Source: Vreelandella sp042466685 (lineage in GTDB: Bacteria > Pseudomonadota > Gammaproteobacteria > Pseudomonadales > Halomonadaceae). From it: a stretch of 64,000 nucleotides of DNA. Location: assembly GCF_042466685.1 (NCBI RefSeq), contig NZ_CP170448.1, positions 186,001-250,000 on the forward strand. The letters run 5' to 3'. The position numbers and the translations under genes are program-made. Shown one piece after another: positions 30,919 through 39,668 of this stretch; position 1 is the first letter of the stretch, and each line of letters opens with the position of its first letter. The notes under the pieces were generated by a model, which saw only the letters and a program-made list of their open reading frames with translations, had not been told where the DNA came from and did no database searches.

Positions 30919-31311
30919 ATGAGCATGCAAGACACTCTGGCGGATATGTTTACCCGTATCCGCAATGCGCAGATGGCCACCAAGGAGACGGCAACTATGC
31001 CGTCCTCCAAGTTGAAAGTGCAAGTGGCCCGAGTGCTAAAGGAAGAAGGCTACATTGCCGACTTTGCGGTAGCGGAGGGCGCTAAGCCCGAGCTAACCGT
31101 AACTCTCAAGTACTTTGAGGGTAAGCCGGTCATTGAGCACATTCAGCGGGTTTCCAAGCCGTCCCTGCGTCGCTACATGGGTAAGGACAACTTGCCCAAG
31201 GTTGCCGATGGCCTGGGTATCGCGATTGTCACCACATCCAATGGTGTCATGACCGATCGTGCCGCGCGCCAAGCGGGTGTCGGTGGCGAAGTCATCTGCA
31301 CCGTATTCTAG
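30919..31311 (+). CDS. rpsH: 30S ribosomal protein S8
   Basis: S8 organises the central domain of 16S rRNA and in E. coli represses the spc operon by binding the rplE start. It has 130 residues starting MSMQDTLADMFTRIRNAQ, with the conserved C-terminal TSNGVMTDRAARQAGVGGE. Confidence 0.97.
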   Translation: MSMQDTLADMFTRIRNAQMATKETATMPSSKLKVQVARVLKEEGYIADFAVAEGAKPELTVTLKYFEGKPVIEHIQRVSKPSLRRYMGKDNLPKVADGLGIAIVTTSNGVMTDRAARQAGVGGEVICTVF

Positions 31312-31320
31312 GAGGCTGGA

Positions 31321-31851
31321 ATGTCCCGCATAGCGAAATATCCGGTTAAAGTGCCTGCCGGCGTTGAGATTAAAATCAATGCTGACCAGCTGACCGCCAA
31401 AGGCGGCCAGGGCACGCTATCTATGCCCATCCACTCTGATGTAGTGGTCGGTCAAGAAGATGGCCAGCTGACCTTCGCCCCGAGTGAGTCTGCCAAGAGC
31501 TGGGCCATGGCCGGTACTACCCGCGCCTTAGTTCAGAACCTGGTAACGGGCGTATCCGAGGGTTTTACACGGACTCTCGAAATTGTTGGCGTCGGTTATC
31601 GTGCCCAAGCTAAGGGCCAGACGCTCAATCTTTCACTGGGCTTCTCGCACCCGGTCGACTACGAACTGCCTGAAGGTGTGTCAGCGGAAACGCCGAAGAA
31701 CACCGTTATCGTGCTGAAAAGCGCCGATAAGCAGCAGCTCGGCCAGTGCGCCGCGGAAATCCGCGCCTTCCGTCCCCCCGAGCCGTATAAAGGCAAGGGT
31801 GTTCGGTACGCCGACGAGCAGGTGCGTCGCAAAGAAGCCAAGAAGAAGTAA
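31321..31851 (+). CDS. rplF: 50S ribosomal protein L6
   Basis: L6 lies near the sarcin-ricin loop. The 176 residues form two related domains, with the conserved EPYKGKGVRYADE near the C-terminus. GGAGG precedes the ATG. Confidence 0.97.
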   Translation: MSRIAKYPVKVPAGVEIKINADQLTAKGGQGTLSMPIHSDVVVGQEDGQLTFAPSESAKSWAMAGTTRALVQNLVTGVSEGFTRTLEIVGVGYRAQAKGQTLNLSLGFSHPVDYELPEGVSAETPKNTVIVLKSADKQQLGQCAAEIRAFRPPEPYKGKGVRYADEQVRRKEAKKK

Positions 31852-31860
31852 GGCAGGGTT

Positions 31861-32211
31861 ATGAACGCGAAGAAAGAATCTCGTCTCCGTCGTGCCCGCC
31901 GCGCTCGCGCAAAGATCCGCGAGCTGGGCGTGTATCGCCTGTGCGTCAACCGTACCCCGCGTCACATCTATGCGCAGATTATCTCGCCGGATGGTGGCAA
32001 AGTGCTAGCCAGTGCTTCTACGCTGGACAAAGCACTGCGCGAGGGTGCGACCGGCAACTCAGATGCGGCCTCTAAAGTAGGTGCTCTGATTGCTGAACGC
32101 GCTAAAGAAGCAGGCATCACCCAGGTGGCCTTCGACCGTGCTGGCTTTAAGTATCACGGCCGCGTCAAGGCGCTGGCCGACGCCGCACGTGAAGGCGGCC
32201 TGGAATTCTAA
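31861..32211 (+). CDS. rplR: 50S ribosomal protein L18
   Basis: L18 is a 5S rRNA-binding protein of the central protuberance. It has 116 residues, with a basic N-terminus (KKESRLRRARRARAK) and the C-terminal FDRAGFKYHGRVKALADAARE. Confidence 0.97.
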   Translation: MNAKKESRLRRARRARAKIRELGVYRLCVNRTPRHIYAQIISPDGGKVLASASTLDKALREGATGNSDAASKVGALIAERAKEAGITQVAFDRAGFKYHGRVKALADAAREGGLEF

Positions 32212-32222
32212 AGGGTTTTACG

Positions 32223-32723
32223 ATGGCGAAGAACGAACAGCAAAGCGGTGATCTGCAAGAGAAGTTAGTGCAGGTCAACCGCGTCGCCAAGGTGGTCAAG
32301 GGTGGTCGTATTTTCGGCTTCACCGCGCTGACCGTCGTTGGTGATGGTAAAGGTCGTGTCGGTTTCGGTCGTGGCAAGGCGCGTGAAGTGCCTGTCGCAA
32401 TCCAGAAAGCGATGGATCAAGCTCGTCGCAACATGGTCAAGGTGAACCTTGCTGGCCATACGCTGCAGTACCCGGTCAAAGCCCGTCACGGTGCTTCCAA
32501 GGTGTACATGCAGCCGGCTTCAGAAGGTACCGGTATTATCGCCGGTGGCGCCATGCGCTCTGTACTAGAGCTTGCCGGTGTCCACGACGTACTGGCCAAG
32601 TGCTACGGTTCCACCAACCCGGTTAACGTGGTTCGAGCGACTGTTAAAGGTCTCTCCTCCATGCAAGCACCGGAAGACGTGGCCGCCAAGCGCGGTCTGT
32701 CTGTCGAAGCGATCACGGGGTAA
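32223..32723 (+). CDS. rpsE: 30S ribosomal protein S5
   Basis: S5 acts in decoding fidelity and mRNA unwinding at the entry channel. It has 166 residues. The N-terminal double-stranded RNA-binding domain (VVKGGRIFGFTALTVVGDG) carries the loop where spectinomycin-resistance changes occur; it looks wild type. Confidence 0.97.
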   Translation: MAKNEQQSGDLQEKLVQVNRVAKVVKGGRIFGFTALTVVGDGKGRVGFGRGKAREVPVAIQKAMDQARRNMVKVNLAGHTLQYPVKARHGASKVYMQPASEGTGIIAGGAMRSVLELAGVHDVLAKCYGSTNPVNVVRATVKGLSSMQAPEDVAAKRGLSVEAITG

Positions 32724-32729
32724 GGCACC

Positions 32730-32912
32730 ATGGCAGCAACGATCAAGGTTACCCAGATCCGCAGCACCATCGGCATCATGCCCAAGCACAAGGCTACTAT
32801 CAAAGGCTTGGGTCTGCGTCGCATCGGTCATACGGTTGAACTGGAAGACACCCCTGCCGTACGCGGCATGATCCACAAGGTGAACTACCTTGTGCGCGTT
32901 GAGGGAGAGTAA
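32730..32912 (+). CDS. rpmD: 50S ribosomal protein L30
   Basis: This small 60-residue protein near 5S rRNA carries the family core TQIRSTIGIMPKHKATIKGL and GMIHKVNYLV. Six bases separate it from rpsE and three from rplO. Confidence 0.96.
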   Translation: MAATIKVTQIRSTIGIMPKHKATIKGLGLRRIGHTVELEDTPAVRGMIHKVNYLVRVEGE

Positions 32913-32915
32913 TCC

Positions 32916-33350
32916 ATGAAACTCAATAACCTAAGCCCGGCTCCGGGCTCCAAACACGCTGCAAAGCGCGTTGGTCGTGGCATCGGTTCCGGTCTTGGTA
33001 AGACCGGTGGCCGTGGTCACAAAGGTCAGAAGTCACGTAGTGGCGGCAGTGTTAAGCCCGGTTTCGAAGGCGGTCAGATGCCTTTGCAGCGTCGTTTGCC
33101 GAAATTCGGCTTTACGTCTGCAAAATCTCTGGTCTCTGAAGAAGTACGCCTGGCTGAGCTTGCTAAAGTTGCCGGTGGCGAAGTCACCATGGCATCTTTG
33201 AAAGAAGCCAACGTGCTGAAGGATGCTACGCTACACGCGAAGATCATCCTTTCTGGCGAACTGAAAACGGCGGTTACCGTTCGCGGAATCAAGGTCACCA
33301 AAGGTGCCCGTGAAGCGATCGAAGCCGCTGGCGGCAAGGTAGAGGACTAA
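32916..33350 (+). CDS. rplO: 50S ribosomal protein L15
   Basis: L15 is a late-assembly protein with a long glycine- and arginine-rich N-terminal extension (GRGIGSGLGKTGGRGHKGQ) that threads into 23S rRNA. It has 144 residues. The stop codon directly abuts the secY ATG with no spacer. Confidence 0.97.
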   Translation: MKLNNLSPAPGSKHAAKRVGRGIGSGLGKTGGRGHKGQKSRSGGSVKPGFEGGQMPLQRRLPKFGFTSAKSLVSEEVRLAELAKVAGGEVTMASLKEANVLKDATLHAKIILSGELKTAVTVRGIKVTKGAREAIEAAGGKVED

Positions 33351-34682
33351 ATGGCCAAGTCAGGAAACATGCCGGCGATGGGCAGCGGTCTGAGTGAACT
33401 GTGGGCGCGTTTGCGCTTCGTGCTCCTCGCCATCGTGGTGTACCGTATTGGTGCCCACATTCCCGTTCCCGGTATCAATCCTGACCAGCTTGCTGCCTTG
33501 TTTAGGGAGCAACAGGGCACCATCCTGGGCATGTTTAACATGTTCTCGGGTGGCGCCCTGGAGCGTATGAGTGTCCTCGCCCTGGGTATCATGCCCTATA
33601 TATCGGCGTCGATTATCATGCAGCTCATGACTGCGGTCTCCCCTCATCTTGAACAGCTCAAGAAAGAGGGTGAGGCTGGCCGCCGCAAGATTAGCCAGTA
33701 CACGCGCTACGGCACGGTGATACTGGCGTTTGTCCAGGCTACCGGCATGTCCGTCGGTCTGGCTAGCCAAGGCATCGCGTACACTGCTGACTTCAGCTTC
33801 TATTTCACCGCCGTGATTACCTTTGTATCGGGCGCGGTGTTTATGATGTGGCTAGGCGAGCAGATTACCGAGAAGGGGATCGGCAACGGTATTTCGCTGC
33901 TGATCTTTGCCGGTATTGTCGCGGGACTACCCAGTGCCGTGGGCCAAGCCTTTGAGCTTGCCCGTAATGAAGGGGCCTGGAATGTTCTGCCGCTGTTAGC
34001 GCTGTCAGTGTTAGGTATTGCGACTGTCGCCTTTGTGGTTTTCATTGAGCGCGGCCAACGCCGCCTTAAAGTGAATTATCCGCGGCGGCAAGTGGGCAAT
34101 AAGATGTATGCAGGGCAAAGTAGCTACCTGCCTTTGAAGGTCAACATGGCCGGTGTTATTCCGGCGATTTTTGCCTCCAGTATCCTGCTCTTCCCGGCCT
34201 CTATCGGTCAGTGGGTAGGTGCCGGTGAAGGTATGGAGTGGTTGCAGCGTGCATCTCAGGCATTAGGCCCAGGTCAACCGCTTTACATCTTGCTTTTCGC
34301 GGCGGCAGTGGTATTCTTCTGCTTCTTTTACACAGCGCTGGTCTTCAACCCCAAGGATGTGGCTGACAATCTTAAAAAGTCAGGCGCTTTCCTGCCGGGC
34401 ATTCGCCCCGGCGAGCAGACCGCTCGCTATATCGACAAGGTCATGACACGTTTGACCCTGTTCGGTGCCTTGTATATCACTGCGGTTTCCTTGATGCCCC
34501 AGTTCTTGATTGTGGCGTGGAACGTGCCGTTTTTCTTCGGCGGTACCTCGTTGTTAATCGTAGTCGTGGTCATCATGGACTTCATGGCCCAGGTGCAGTC
34601 GCATCTCATGTCGCATCAGTATGACTCAGTGATGAAGAAGTCCAACCTGAAAGGCTACGGTAGCGGCGGTATCATGCGCTGA
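33351..34682 (+). CDS. secY: Preprotein translocase subunit SecY
   Basis: SecY is the pore of the Sec translocon. It has 443 residues with ten hydrophobic segments, the plug region near PGINPDQL and the cytosolic loop ERGQRRLKVNYPRRQVGNKMY that contacts SecA and ribosomes. It begins at the base after the rplO stop, as is common in the spc operon. Confidence 0.97.
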   Translation: MAKSGNMPAMGSGLSELWARLRFVLLAIVVYRIGAHIPVPGINPDQLAALFREQQGTILGMFNMFSGGALERMSVLALGIMPYISASIIMQLMTAVSPHLEQLKKEGEAGRRKISQYTRYGTVILAFVQATGMSVGLASQGIAYTADFSFYFTAVITFVSGAVFMMWLGEQITEKGIGNGISLLIFAGIVAGLPSAVGQAFELARNEGAWNVLPLLALSVLGIATVAFVVFIERGQRRLKVNYPRRQVGNKMYAGQSSYLPLKVNMAGVIPAIFASSILLFPASIGQWVGAGEGMEWLQRASQALGPGQPLYILLFAAAVVFFCFFYTALVFNPKDVADNLKKSGAFLPGIRPGEQTARYIDKVMTRLTLFGALYITAVSLMPQFLIVAWNVPFFFGGTSLLIVVVVIMDFMAQVQSHLMSHQYDSVMKKSNLKGYGSGGIMR

Positions 34683-34746
34683 GGCGCCGTCCACCCCTAT
34701 TTAGTTAGAGAGGGCGCGCCGCGAGCCGGTTTTTGGAGAAAGATCG

Positions 34747-34860
34747 ATGAAAGTTCGAGCTTCCGTAAAGAAAATGTGCCGTAACTGCAAGATCATTCGT
34801 CGCAATGGCGCTGTCCGCGTCATCTGCAGCGAGCCACGGCACAAACAACGCCAGGGTTAA
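34747..34860 (+). CDS. rpmJ: 50S ribosomal protein L36, zinc-ribbon form
   Basis: This 37-residue protein begins MKVRASVKKMCRNCKIIRR and ends RHKQRQG. Cysteines at 11, 14 and 27 and histidine 32 form the zinc site, so it is the C-plus type. GGAG lies about eight bases before the ATG. It ends the spc operon in the standard place after secY. Confidence 0.97.
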   Translation: MKVRASVKKMCRNCKIIRRNGAVRVICSEPRHKQRQG

Positions 34861-34886
34861 TAGCCTGGGTTGTATTAAGCGGGTGC

Positions 34887-34927
34887 CAGCATACCCCTTG
34901 CCTTAGGGCAATTGATGGGGTATGCTG
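34887..34927 (+). promoter_or_regulatory. Structured leader before rpsM, candidate S4 target of the alpha operon
   Basis: CAGCATACCCC (34887-34897) pairs exactly with GGGGTATGCTG (34917-34927), enclosing a second stem TTGCC/GGCAA with a TTAG loop and a five-base bulge. In gammaproteobacteria S4 represses the alpha operon through a folded leader just before rpsM. The location fits, but the pseudoknot itself was not verified. An alternative is a weak terminator of the spc operon: TTTT follows eight bases later. Confidence 0.5.
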
Positions 34928-34983
34928 TTGCGCCTTTTGTAGATGAATAAACGAGCAAGCCGCTCAAATTTCGGAGTAAGCTG

Positions 34984-35340
34984 ATGGCCCGTATTGCAGG
35001 CGTCAATATCCCGGACAACAAGCATGCGGCGATCTCGCTGACCTATATCTTCGGGATTGGCCGTACCCGTGCTGAGCACATCTGTGCAGCAGCCGGTATC
35101 GCGCCTACTGCCAAGATCCAGGATCTGTCTTCTGAAGAAGTCGACACCCTGCGTTCTGAAGTTGGCAAGTACACCGTAGAAGGTGACCTTCGTCGTGATG
35201 TTACGCTTAACATTAAGCGTCTCATGGACTTAGGTTGCTACCGTGGTCTGCGTCATCGTCGTAGTCTTCCGCTGCGTGGTCAGCGGACTAAGACTAACGC
35301 GCGCACCCGTAAGGGCCCGCGTAAGCCGATCCGCAAATAA
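34984..35340 (+). CDS. rpsM: 30S ribosomal protein S13
   Basis: S13 makes subunit bridges and contacts P-site tRNA. It has 118 residues starting MARIAGVNIPDNKHAAISLTY-type sequence, with the basic tail RTKTNARTRKGPRKPIRK. It is the first gene of the alpha operon, behind a strong leader hairpin. Confidence 0.97.
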   Translation: MARIAGVNIPDNKHAAISLTYIFGIGRTRAEHICAAAGIAPTAKIQDLSSEEVDTLRSEVGKYTVEGDLRRDVTLNIKRLMDLGCYRGLRHRRSLPLRGQRTKTNARTRKGPRKPIRK

Positions 35341-35379
35341 CACGCACGTTCTGGCGTAAAGACAGGAATAGACATCAAC

Positions 35380-35766
35380 ATGGCTAACCCGCGTAGTAAC
35401 CGTAAAAAGGTTAAAAAGCAGGTAGTGGATGCGATTGCGCATATCCATGCCTCTTTTAACAACACGATCGTGACGATCACAGACCGCCAGGGCAACGCTC
35501 TTTCTTGGGCGACTGCCGGTGGTTCGGGTTTTCGTGGTTCTCGCAAGAGCACCCCGTTCGCTGCTCAAGTGGCAAGCGAACGTGCAGCAACTGCTGCAGC
35601 CGAGTATGGTGTGAAAAACGTAGATGTACTGGTTAAAGGCCCAGGTCCCGGTCGTGAATCCGCCGTGCGCGCACTGAATGCCGCCGGCTTCCGCGTGCAA
35701 AGCATCGTAGACGCGACGCCCATTCCCCATAATGGCTGCCGTCCGCCTAAGAAACGCCGCGTTTAA
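35380..35766 (+). CDS. rpsK: 30S ribosomal protein S11
   Basis: S11 is a platform protein next to the E-site codon. It has 128 residues, with conserved AHIHASFNNTIVTITDRQGN and the C-terminal PIPHNGCRPPKKRRV. It is 13 bases from rpsD. Confidence 0.97.
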   Translation: MANPRSNRKKVKKQVVDAIAHIHASFNNTIVTITDRQGNALSWATAGGSGFRGSRKSTPFAAQVASERAATAAAEYGVKNVDVLVKGPGPGRESAVRALNAAGFRVQSIVDATPIPHNGCRPPKKRRV

Positions 35767-35778
35767 GGAGACAGATTC

Positions 35779-36399
35779 ATGGCTCGTTATATTGGACCGA
35801 AGTGCAAACTGTCTCGTCGTGAAGGCACCGACCTCTTTTTAAAGAGTGGTGTGACTCCCTTCGAGAAAAAGTGTAAATCCGAGCAGATCCCGGGTGTACA
35901 CGGCCAGCGTCGTCAACGTCTTTCAGACTACGGCTTGCAGCTTCGCGAGAAGCAAAAAGTACGTCGCATGTATGGCGTACTCGAAAAACAGTTCCGTAAC
36001 TACTACAAAGAAGCCGCTCGCCTGAAAGGCGCGACCGGTGAAGTATTGTTGCAGTTGCTCGAATCCCGACTGGATAATGTCGTCTACCGCATGGGCTTCG
36101 GCTCGACTCGCTCTGAAGCGCGTCAGCTGGTCAGCCACAAGGCGATTTCCGTGAACGGCCGCACCGTTAACGTAGCTTCCTATCAAGTGAAGCCGGGTGA
36201 CGTTGTTTCCATTCGCGAAAAGGCGAAAAACCAAGCTCGTATTCAAAGCGCGTTGTCCATTGCGGCCAACCGTGGCGATATCGCTTGGATCGAAATCGAC
36301 GCCAAGAAGATGGAAGGCACTTTCAAGGCTCTGCCTGAACGCGGTGACCTGTCTGCCGACATCAACGAAAACCTGATCGTCGAGCTGTACTCCAAGTAA
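35779..36399 (+). CDS. rpsD: 30S ribosomal protein S4
   Basis: S4 starts 30S assembly, participates in antitermination and represses the alpha operon in relatives. It has 206 residues, as in E. coli, with an S4 RNA-binding domain at about 95-160 (LDNVVYRMGFGSTRSEARQLV). It is the zinc-independent form. Confidence 0.97.
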   Translation: MARYIGPKCKLSRREGTDLFLKSGVTPFEKKCKSEQIPGVHGQRRQRLSDYGLQLREKQKVRRMYGVLEKQFRNYYKEAARLKGATGEVLLQLLESRLDNVVYRMGFGSTRSEARQLVSHKAISVNGRTVNVASYQVKPGDVVSIREKAKNQARIQSALSIAANRGDIAWIEIDAKKMEGTFKALPERGDLSADINENLIVELYSK

Positions 36400-36498
36400 G
36401 CAGCATTTCTGTTTCTTGTCGATCTGGTGGCGGTTTAACCCCCGCGCCAGATCGTACCGAGTACCAAGTATCCGTTTGGCAGCCTGAAAGGTGTTCAT

Positions 36499-37494
36499 AT
36501 GCAGCGTTCAGTGACAGAGTTTCTCCGTCCTCGCGACATCAAGGTCGAAGAAATCAGCGCACATCACGCCAAAATCGTGCTCGAACCGTTCGAGCGTGGC
36601 TTTGGTCACACCCTGGGGAATGCACTACGTCGCATTCTGCTTTCTTCTATGCCCGGCTGTGCCGTGGTAGAGGCTGAAATCGCCGGCGTCGAGCATGAAT
36701 ACAGTGCGCTCGAAGGGGTGCAGGAAGATGTCATTGAGATCCTCCTGAACTTGAAAGATGTTGCGATCAAGATGCACAGCCGCGATGAGGCGGTGCTCAC
36801 GCTGAACAAGCAGGGCCCAGCCGTCGTCACTGCTGGCGACATTGCGCTTGATCATAGCGTCGAAATCGTCAACCCGGACCACGTCATTGCTCATGTCAAT
36901 GAAGGTGCCGAGCTGAAAATTCAGCTTAAGGTAGCGCTGGGTCGTGGCTACGAGCCGGCTGACGCGCGCGGCTCTGATGAAGAGACACGTGCTATTGGCC
37001 GCCTGCAGCTGGATGCCACCTTCAGCCCTGTCCGCCGTGTTTCCTACTCGGTTGAAGCCGCTCGTGTAGAGCAGCGCACCGATCTCGATAAGTTAATTAT
37101 CGATCTGGAGACCGACGGTACCCTGGATCCGGAAGAGGCTATCCGTCGCAGTGCGACCATCCTGCAAGAGCAGCTGGCCGCCTTCGTCGACCTGGAAGCT
37201 GATAAAGAGCAGGAAGTCGAAGAGGAAGAGGATCATGTCGATCCAATTCTATTGCGCCCCGTAGACGATCTTGAGTTGACCGTTCGCAGCGCGAACTGCC
37301 TAAAAGCCGAGAATATTTACTATATCGGTGATCTTATTCAGCGCACAGAAGTGGAGCTGTTGAAGACACCGAACCTCGGTAAAAAGTCTTTGAATGAAAT
37401 CAAAGATGTATTGGCGGCTCGCGGCTTGTCCCTTGGCATGCGGTTGGAAAATTGGCCACCGGCAAGCCTGAAGGACGACAAAGCCTCCGCGTGA
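36499..37494 (+). CDS. rpoA: DNA-directed RNA polymerase subunit alpha
   Basis: The alpha dimer nucleates RNA polymerase assembly; its C-terminal domain binds UP elements and activators. Of 331 residues, the N-terminal assembly domain spans about 1-235 and the C-terminal domain about 250-320 (ELTVRSANCLKAENIYYIGDL...LGKKSLNEIK). The linker around 235-247 is unusually acidic (EQEVEEEEDH), in keeping with a halophile. Confidence 0.98.
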   Translation: MQRSVTEFLRPRDIKVEEISAHHAKIVLEPFERGFGHTLGNALRRILLSSMPGCAVVEAEIAGVEHEYSALEGVQEDVIEILLNLKDVAIKMHSRDEAVLTLNKQGPAVVTAGDIALDHSVEIVNPDHVIAHVNEGAELKIQLKVALGRGYEPADARGSDEETRAIGRLQLDATFSPVRRVSYSVEAARVEQRTDLDKLIIDLETDGTLDPEEAIRRSATILQEQLAAFVDLEADKEQEVEEEEDHVDPILLRPVDDLELTVRSANCLKAENIYYIGDLIQRTEVELLKTPNLGKKSLNEIKDVLAARGLSLGMRLENWPPASLKDDKASA

Positions 37495-37533
37495 GCGTCG
37501 ACTTGAGTCCCAGTTTGGTAAGGAATTACAACC

Positions 37534-37920
37534 ATGCGTCATCGTAAGAGTGGTCGTCATCTGAATCGCACCAGCTCGCATCGTCAGGCCATGTTCAAGA
37601 ACATGTCTGTCTCGCTGGTCGAACATGAAGTCATTAAGACAACCCTGCCGAAAGCCAAGGAGCTGCGTCGCGTTATCGAGCCGCTGATCACCTTGTCTAA
37701 GCAGGATAGCGTTGCAAACCGTCGTTTGGCGTTTGCCCGCACGCGCTCTAAAGAAGCCGTCGGCAAACTGTTCAACGAACTAGGTCCGCGTTATGCCGAG
37801 CGTCCGGGCGGTTACGTCCGTATTCTCAAGTGCGGTTTCCGCACCGGCGACAACGCGCCTATGGCGTTCGTTGAGCTAGTTGACCGTCCGGTTGTTGAAG
37901 AAGCCGCTGCAGAAGAGTAA
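37534..37920 (+). CDS. rplQ: 50S ribosomal protein L17
   Basis: L17 lies at the tunnel exit. It has 128 residues starting MRHRKSGRHLNRTSSHRQAM, and ends the alpha operon right before a strong terminator. Confidence 0.97.
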   Translation: MRHRKSGRHLNRTSSHRQAMFKNMSVSLVEHEVIKTTLPKAKELRRVIEPLITLSKQDSVANRRLAFARTRSKEAVGKLFNELGPRYAERPGGYVRILKCGFRTGDNAPMAFVELVDRPVVEEAAAEE

Positions 37921-37953
37921 TCCTCTGCGCCAGAGCCTCTTTGGTAGCGAATG

Positions 37954-37983
37954 AAAACCGACCCCTAGAGGGTCGGTTTTTTT
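37954..37983 (+). terminator. Intrinsic terminator of the alpha operon
   Basis: ACCGACCC (37957-37964), loop CTAGA and GGGTCGGT (37970-37977) are followed by a run of T and preceded by AAA. The 200 bases from here to the next gene hold no other gene. Confidence 0.92.
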
Positions 37984-38185
37984 ATAAGCTAAATTATCTT
38001 CTCTTTTCTACGCTTAATGGCGTATTAATCACCTATACTCGGCTTATTATTAAACCTCGTGAGCGGCGTCATCCCGCCGGGTAAAGCCTTGCGTTGTTCC
38101 TAAAGTGTGGCATGGTAGTAAAGCTGTAGCAGGATGATTAAACAGTCGTTAGAACTAGCGCATTGATAACAAGCAAGGGGCAGGT

Positions 38186-39577
38186 ATGCATGCGAGGATA
38201 AAGAGCGCTGTAAGGGGAGCATCGACGATAGGGTTCCTGGGTATGCTAATGCTGCTCCTACTCGTGATGGTCACCGCTGCGCATGCTGACAACCCGCGCT
38301 ACGCGGGTATTGTCGTGGATCTGGACAATGGCGAAGTGCTTTACGCCGAGAATATTGACGATCAGCGTTACCCTGCGTCCCTCACCAAAATGATGACGCT
38401 CTATCTCACCTTTGAAGCATTAGAAGAGGGCACGTTGCGCCTGGATCAACCCTTGCCTGTCTCCGCTTATGCAGCCGCCAAGCCTGCTGTTAAACTGTGG
38501 CTGGCTGCTGGCAGCTCGATTCCCGTGGATACTGCCATTCGCGCACTCGCGGTTCGCTCTGCTAATGACGTTGCCGCCGTGGTCGCCGAAGCCCTGGGCG
38601 GCAGTGAAGCACATTTTGCGCAAATGATGACCACCAAGGCGCGCGAGCTGGGCATGCACGCCACTACCTTTCGCAATGCTTCCGGTTTGCCTGATGATGG
38701 CCAAATCACCACGGCTCGTGACATGCTAACGCTCTCGGTACGCGTGATGCAGGACTTCCCCCAGTATTACCACTACTTCGGCTTGCAAGAATTCACCTAC
38801 CGCGGCACCCGGCATACCAGCCACAATCGCTTAGTGCGTGACTACCCGGGCGCCGATGGTCTAAAAACCGGTTTTATTCGTGCCTCTGGCTTTAACGTGG
38901 CGACCACCGCAATGCGCGGTAACCGGCGATTAGTCGGTGTTGTGATGGGCGGTTTTTCATCCCAGTCTCGGGATACCCACATGGCCAACCTACTCGACCG
39001 CAGCTTCCTGCGCGCATCGCTGCGTGACCAGCAAAACTGGATGGGCGACACCGATTTCTCGCGCGAATTTATGGCCTTTGCGCCCCCTGCACAGCCGGTT
39101 GCACCACCACAACCTGCACCACAGCAACCTCTCTTGGCGGTGGTCGAAACCACTACCTTGTCGCCAGTGGCCAGTGCCACCCCCTCGACACCGGTGGTTG
39201 ACCTTGACGAGCAGCTAGCCGATATAGTCACTATTCAGCGCCCCCCTGCCGTCAGCGAAGAGCCGCAGCCTGACCCTCTACAAGCGTTTATTGAGCGCGA
39301 ACGTGAGATGGCTGCCGCCAATAATGAAGCGGGCGGCGGCTGGGGTGTGCAAGTCGGCGCGTTTAGTCGTGAAGCCCAAGCGCGGCAATTAGCCCAGCAA
39401 GCGGCTCAACGCATCGCCCAGAGTTTAGGCGGGCGCGTTGCTGTGGACACCGTAGAGGGCCAAAACCCGGTTTATCGCGCCCGGCTAATGGCGTTGGACG
39501 AGCAGCGCGCTCGCCAAGCCTGCCGCGAGCTGCACTCCCAGGGAATGGACTGTATGGTCGTTAACGCCAGCCTATAA
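38186..39577 (+). CDS. D-alanyl-D-alanine carboxypeptidase (class A low-molecular-mass PBP) with C-terminal SPOR domain
   Basis: This periplasmic penicillin-binding protein trims the terminal D-Ala of peptidoglycan peptides. Of 463 residues, a signal anchor lies at about 15-34. The active-site motifs are SLTK (65-68), SAN (125-127) and KTG (227-229), then a proline/glutamine-rich linker and a SPOR domain (about 385-463, GWGVQVGAFS...) that binds denuded septal glycan. Instead of the usual DacA C-terminal beta domain it has this SPOR end, suggesting work at the division site. A good ribosome site (AAGGGGCAGG) precedes the ATG. Confidence 0.92.
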   Translation: MHARIKSAVRGASTIGFLGMLMLLLLVMVTAAHADNPRYAGIVVDLDNGEVLYAENIDDQRYPASLTKMMTLYLTFEALEEGTLRLDQPLPVSAYAAAKPAVKLWLAAGSSIPVDTAIRALAVRSANDVAAVVAEALGGSEAHFAQMMTTKARELGMHATTFRNASGLPDDGQITTARDMLTLSVRVMQDFPQYYHYFGLQEFTYRGTRHTSHNRLVRDYPGADGLKTGFIRASGFNVATTAMRGNRRLVGVVMGGFSSQSRDTHMANLLDRSFLRASLRDQQNWMGDTDFSREFMAFAPPAQPVAPPQPAPQQPLLAVVETTTLSPVASATPSTPVVDLDEQLADIVTIQRPPAVSEEPQPDPLQAFIEREREMAAANNEAGGGWGVQVGAFSREAQARQLAQQAAQRIAQSLGGRVAVDTVEGQNPVYRARLMALDEQRARQACRELHSQGMDCMVVNASL

Positions 39578-39595
39578 GCGGGTGGGCTGCGATCA

Positions 39596-39625
39596 CCCCG
39601 CCAATGGCTAATTGGCGGGGTTTTT
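39596..39625 (+). terminator. Intrinsic terminator after the carboxypeptidase gene
   Basis: CCCCGCCAAT (39596-39605), loop GGCTA and ATTGGCGGGG (39611-39620) are followed by TTTTT. Confidence 0.92.
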
Positions 39626-39668
39626 CTTTTTTGGCACTTTGTATTGACCAGTGAATAGGGAGATCGTG

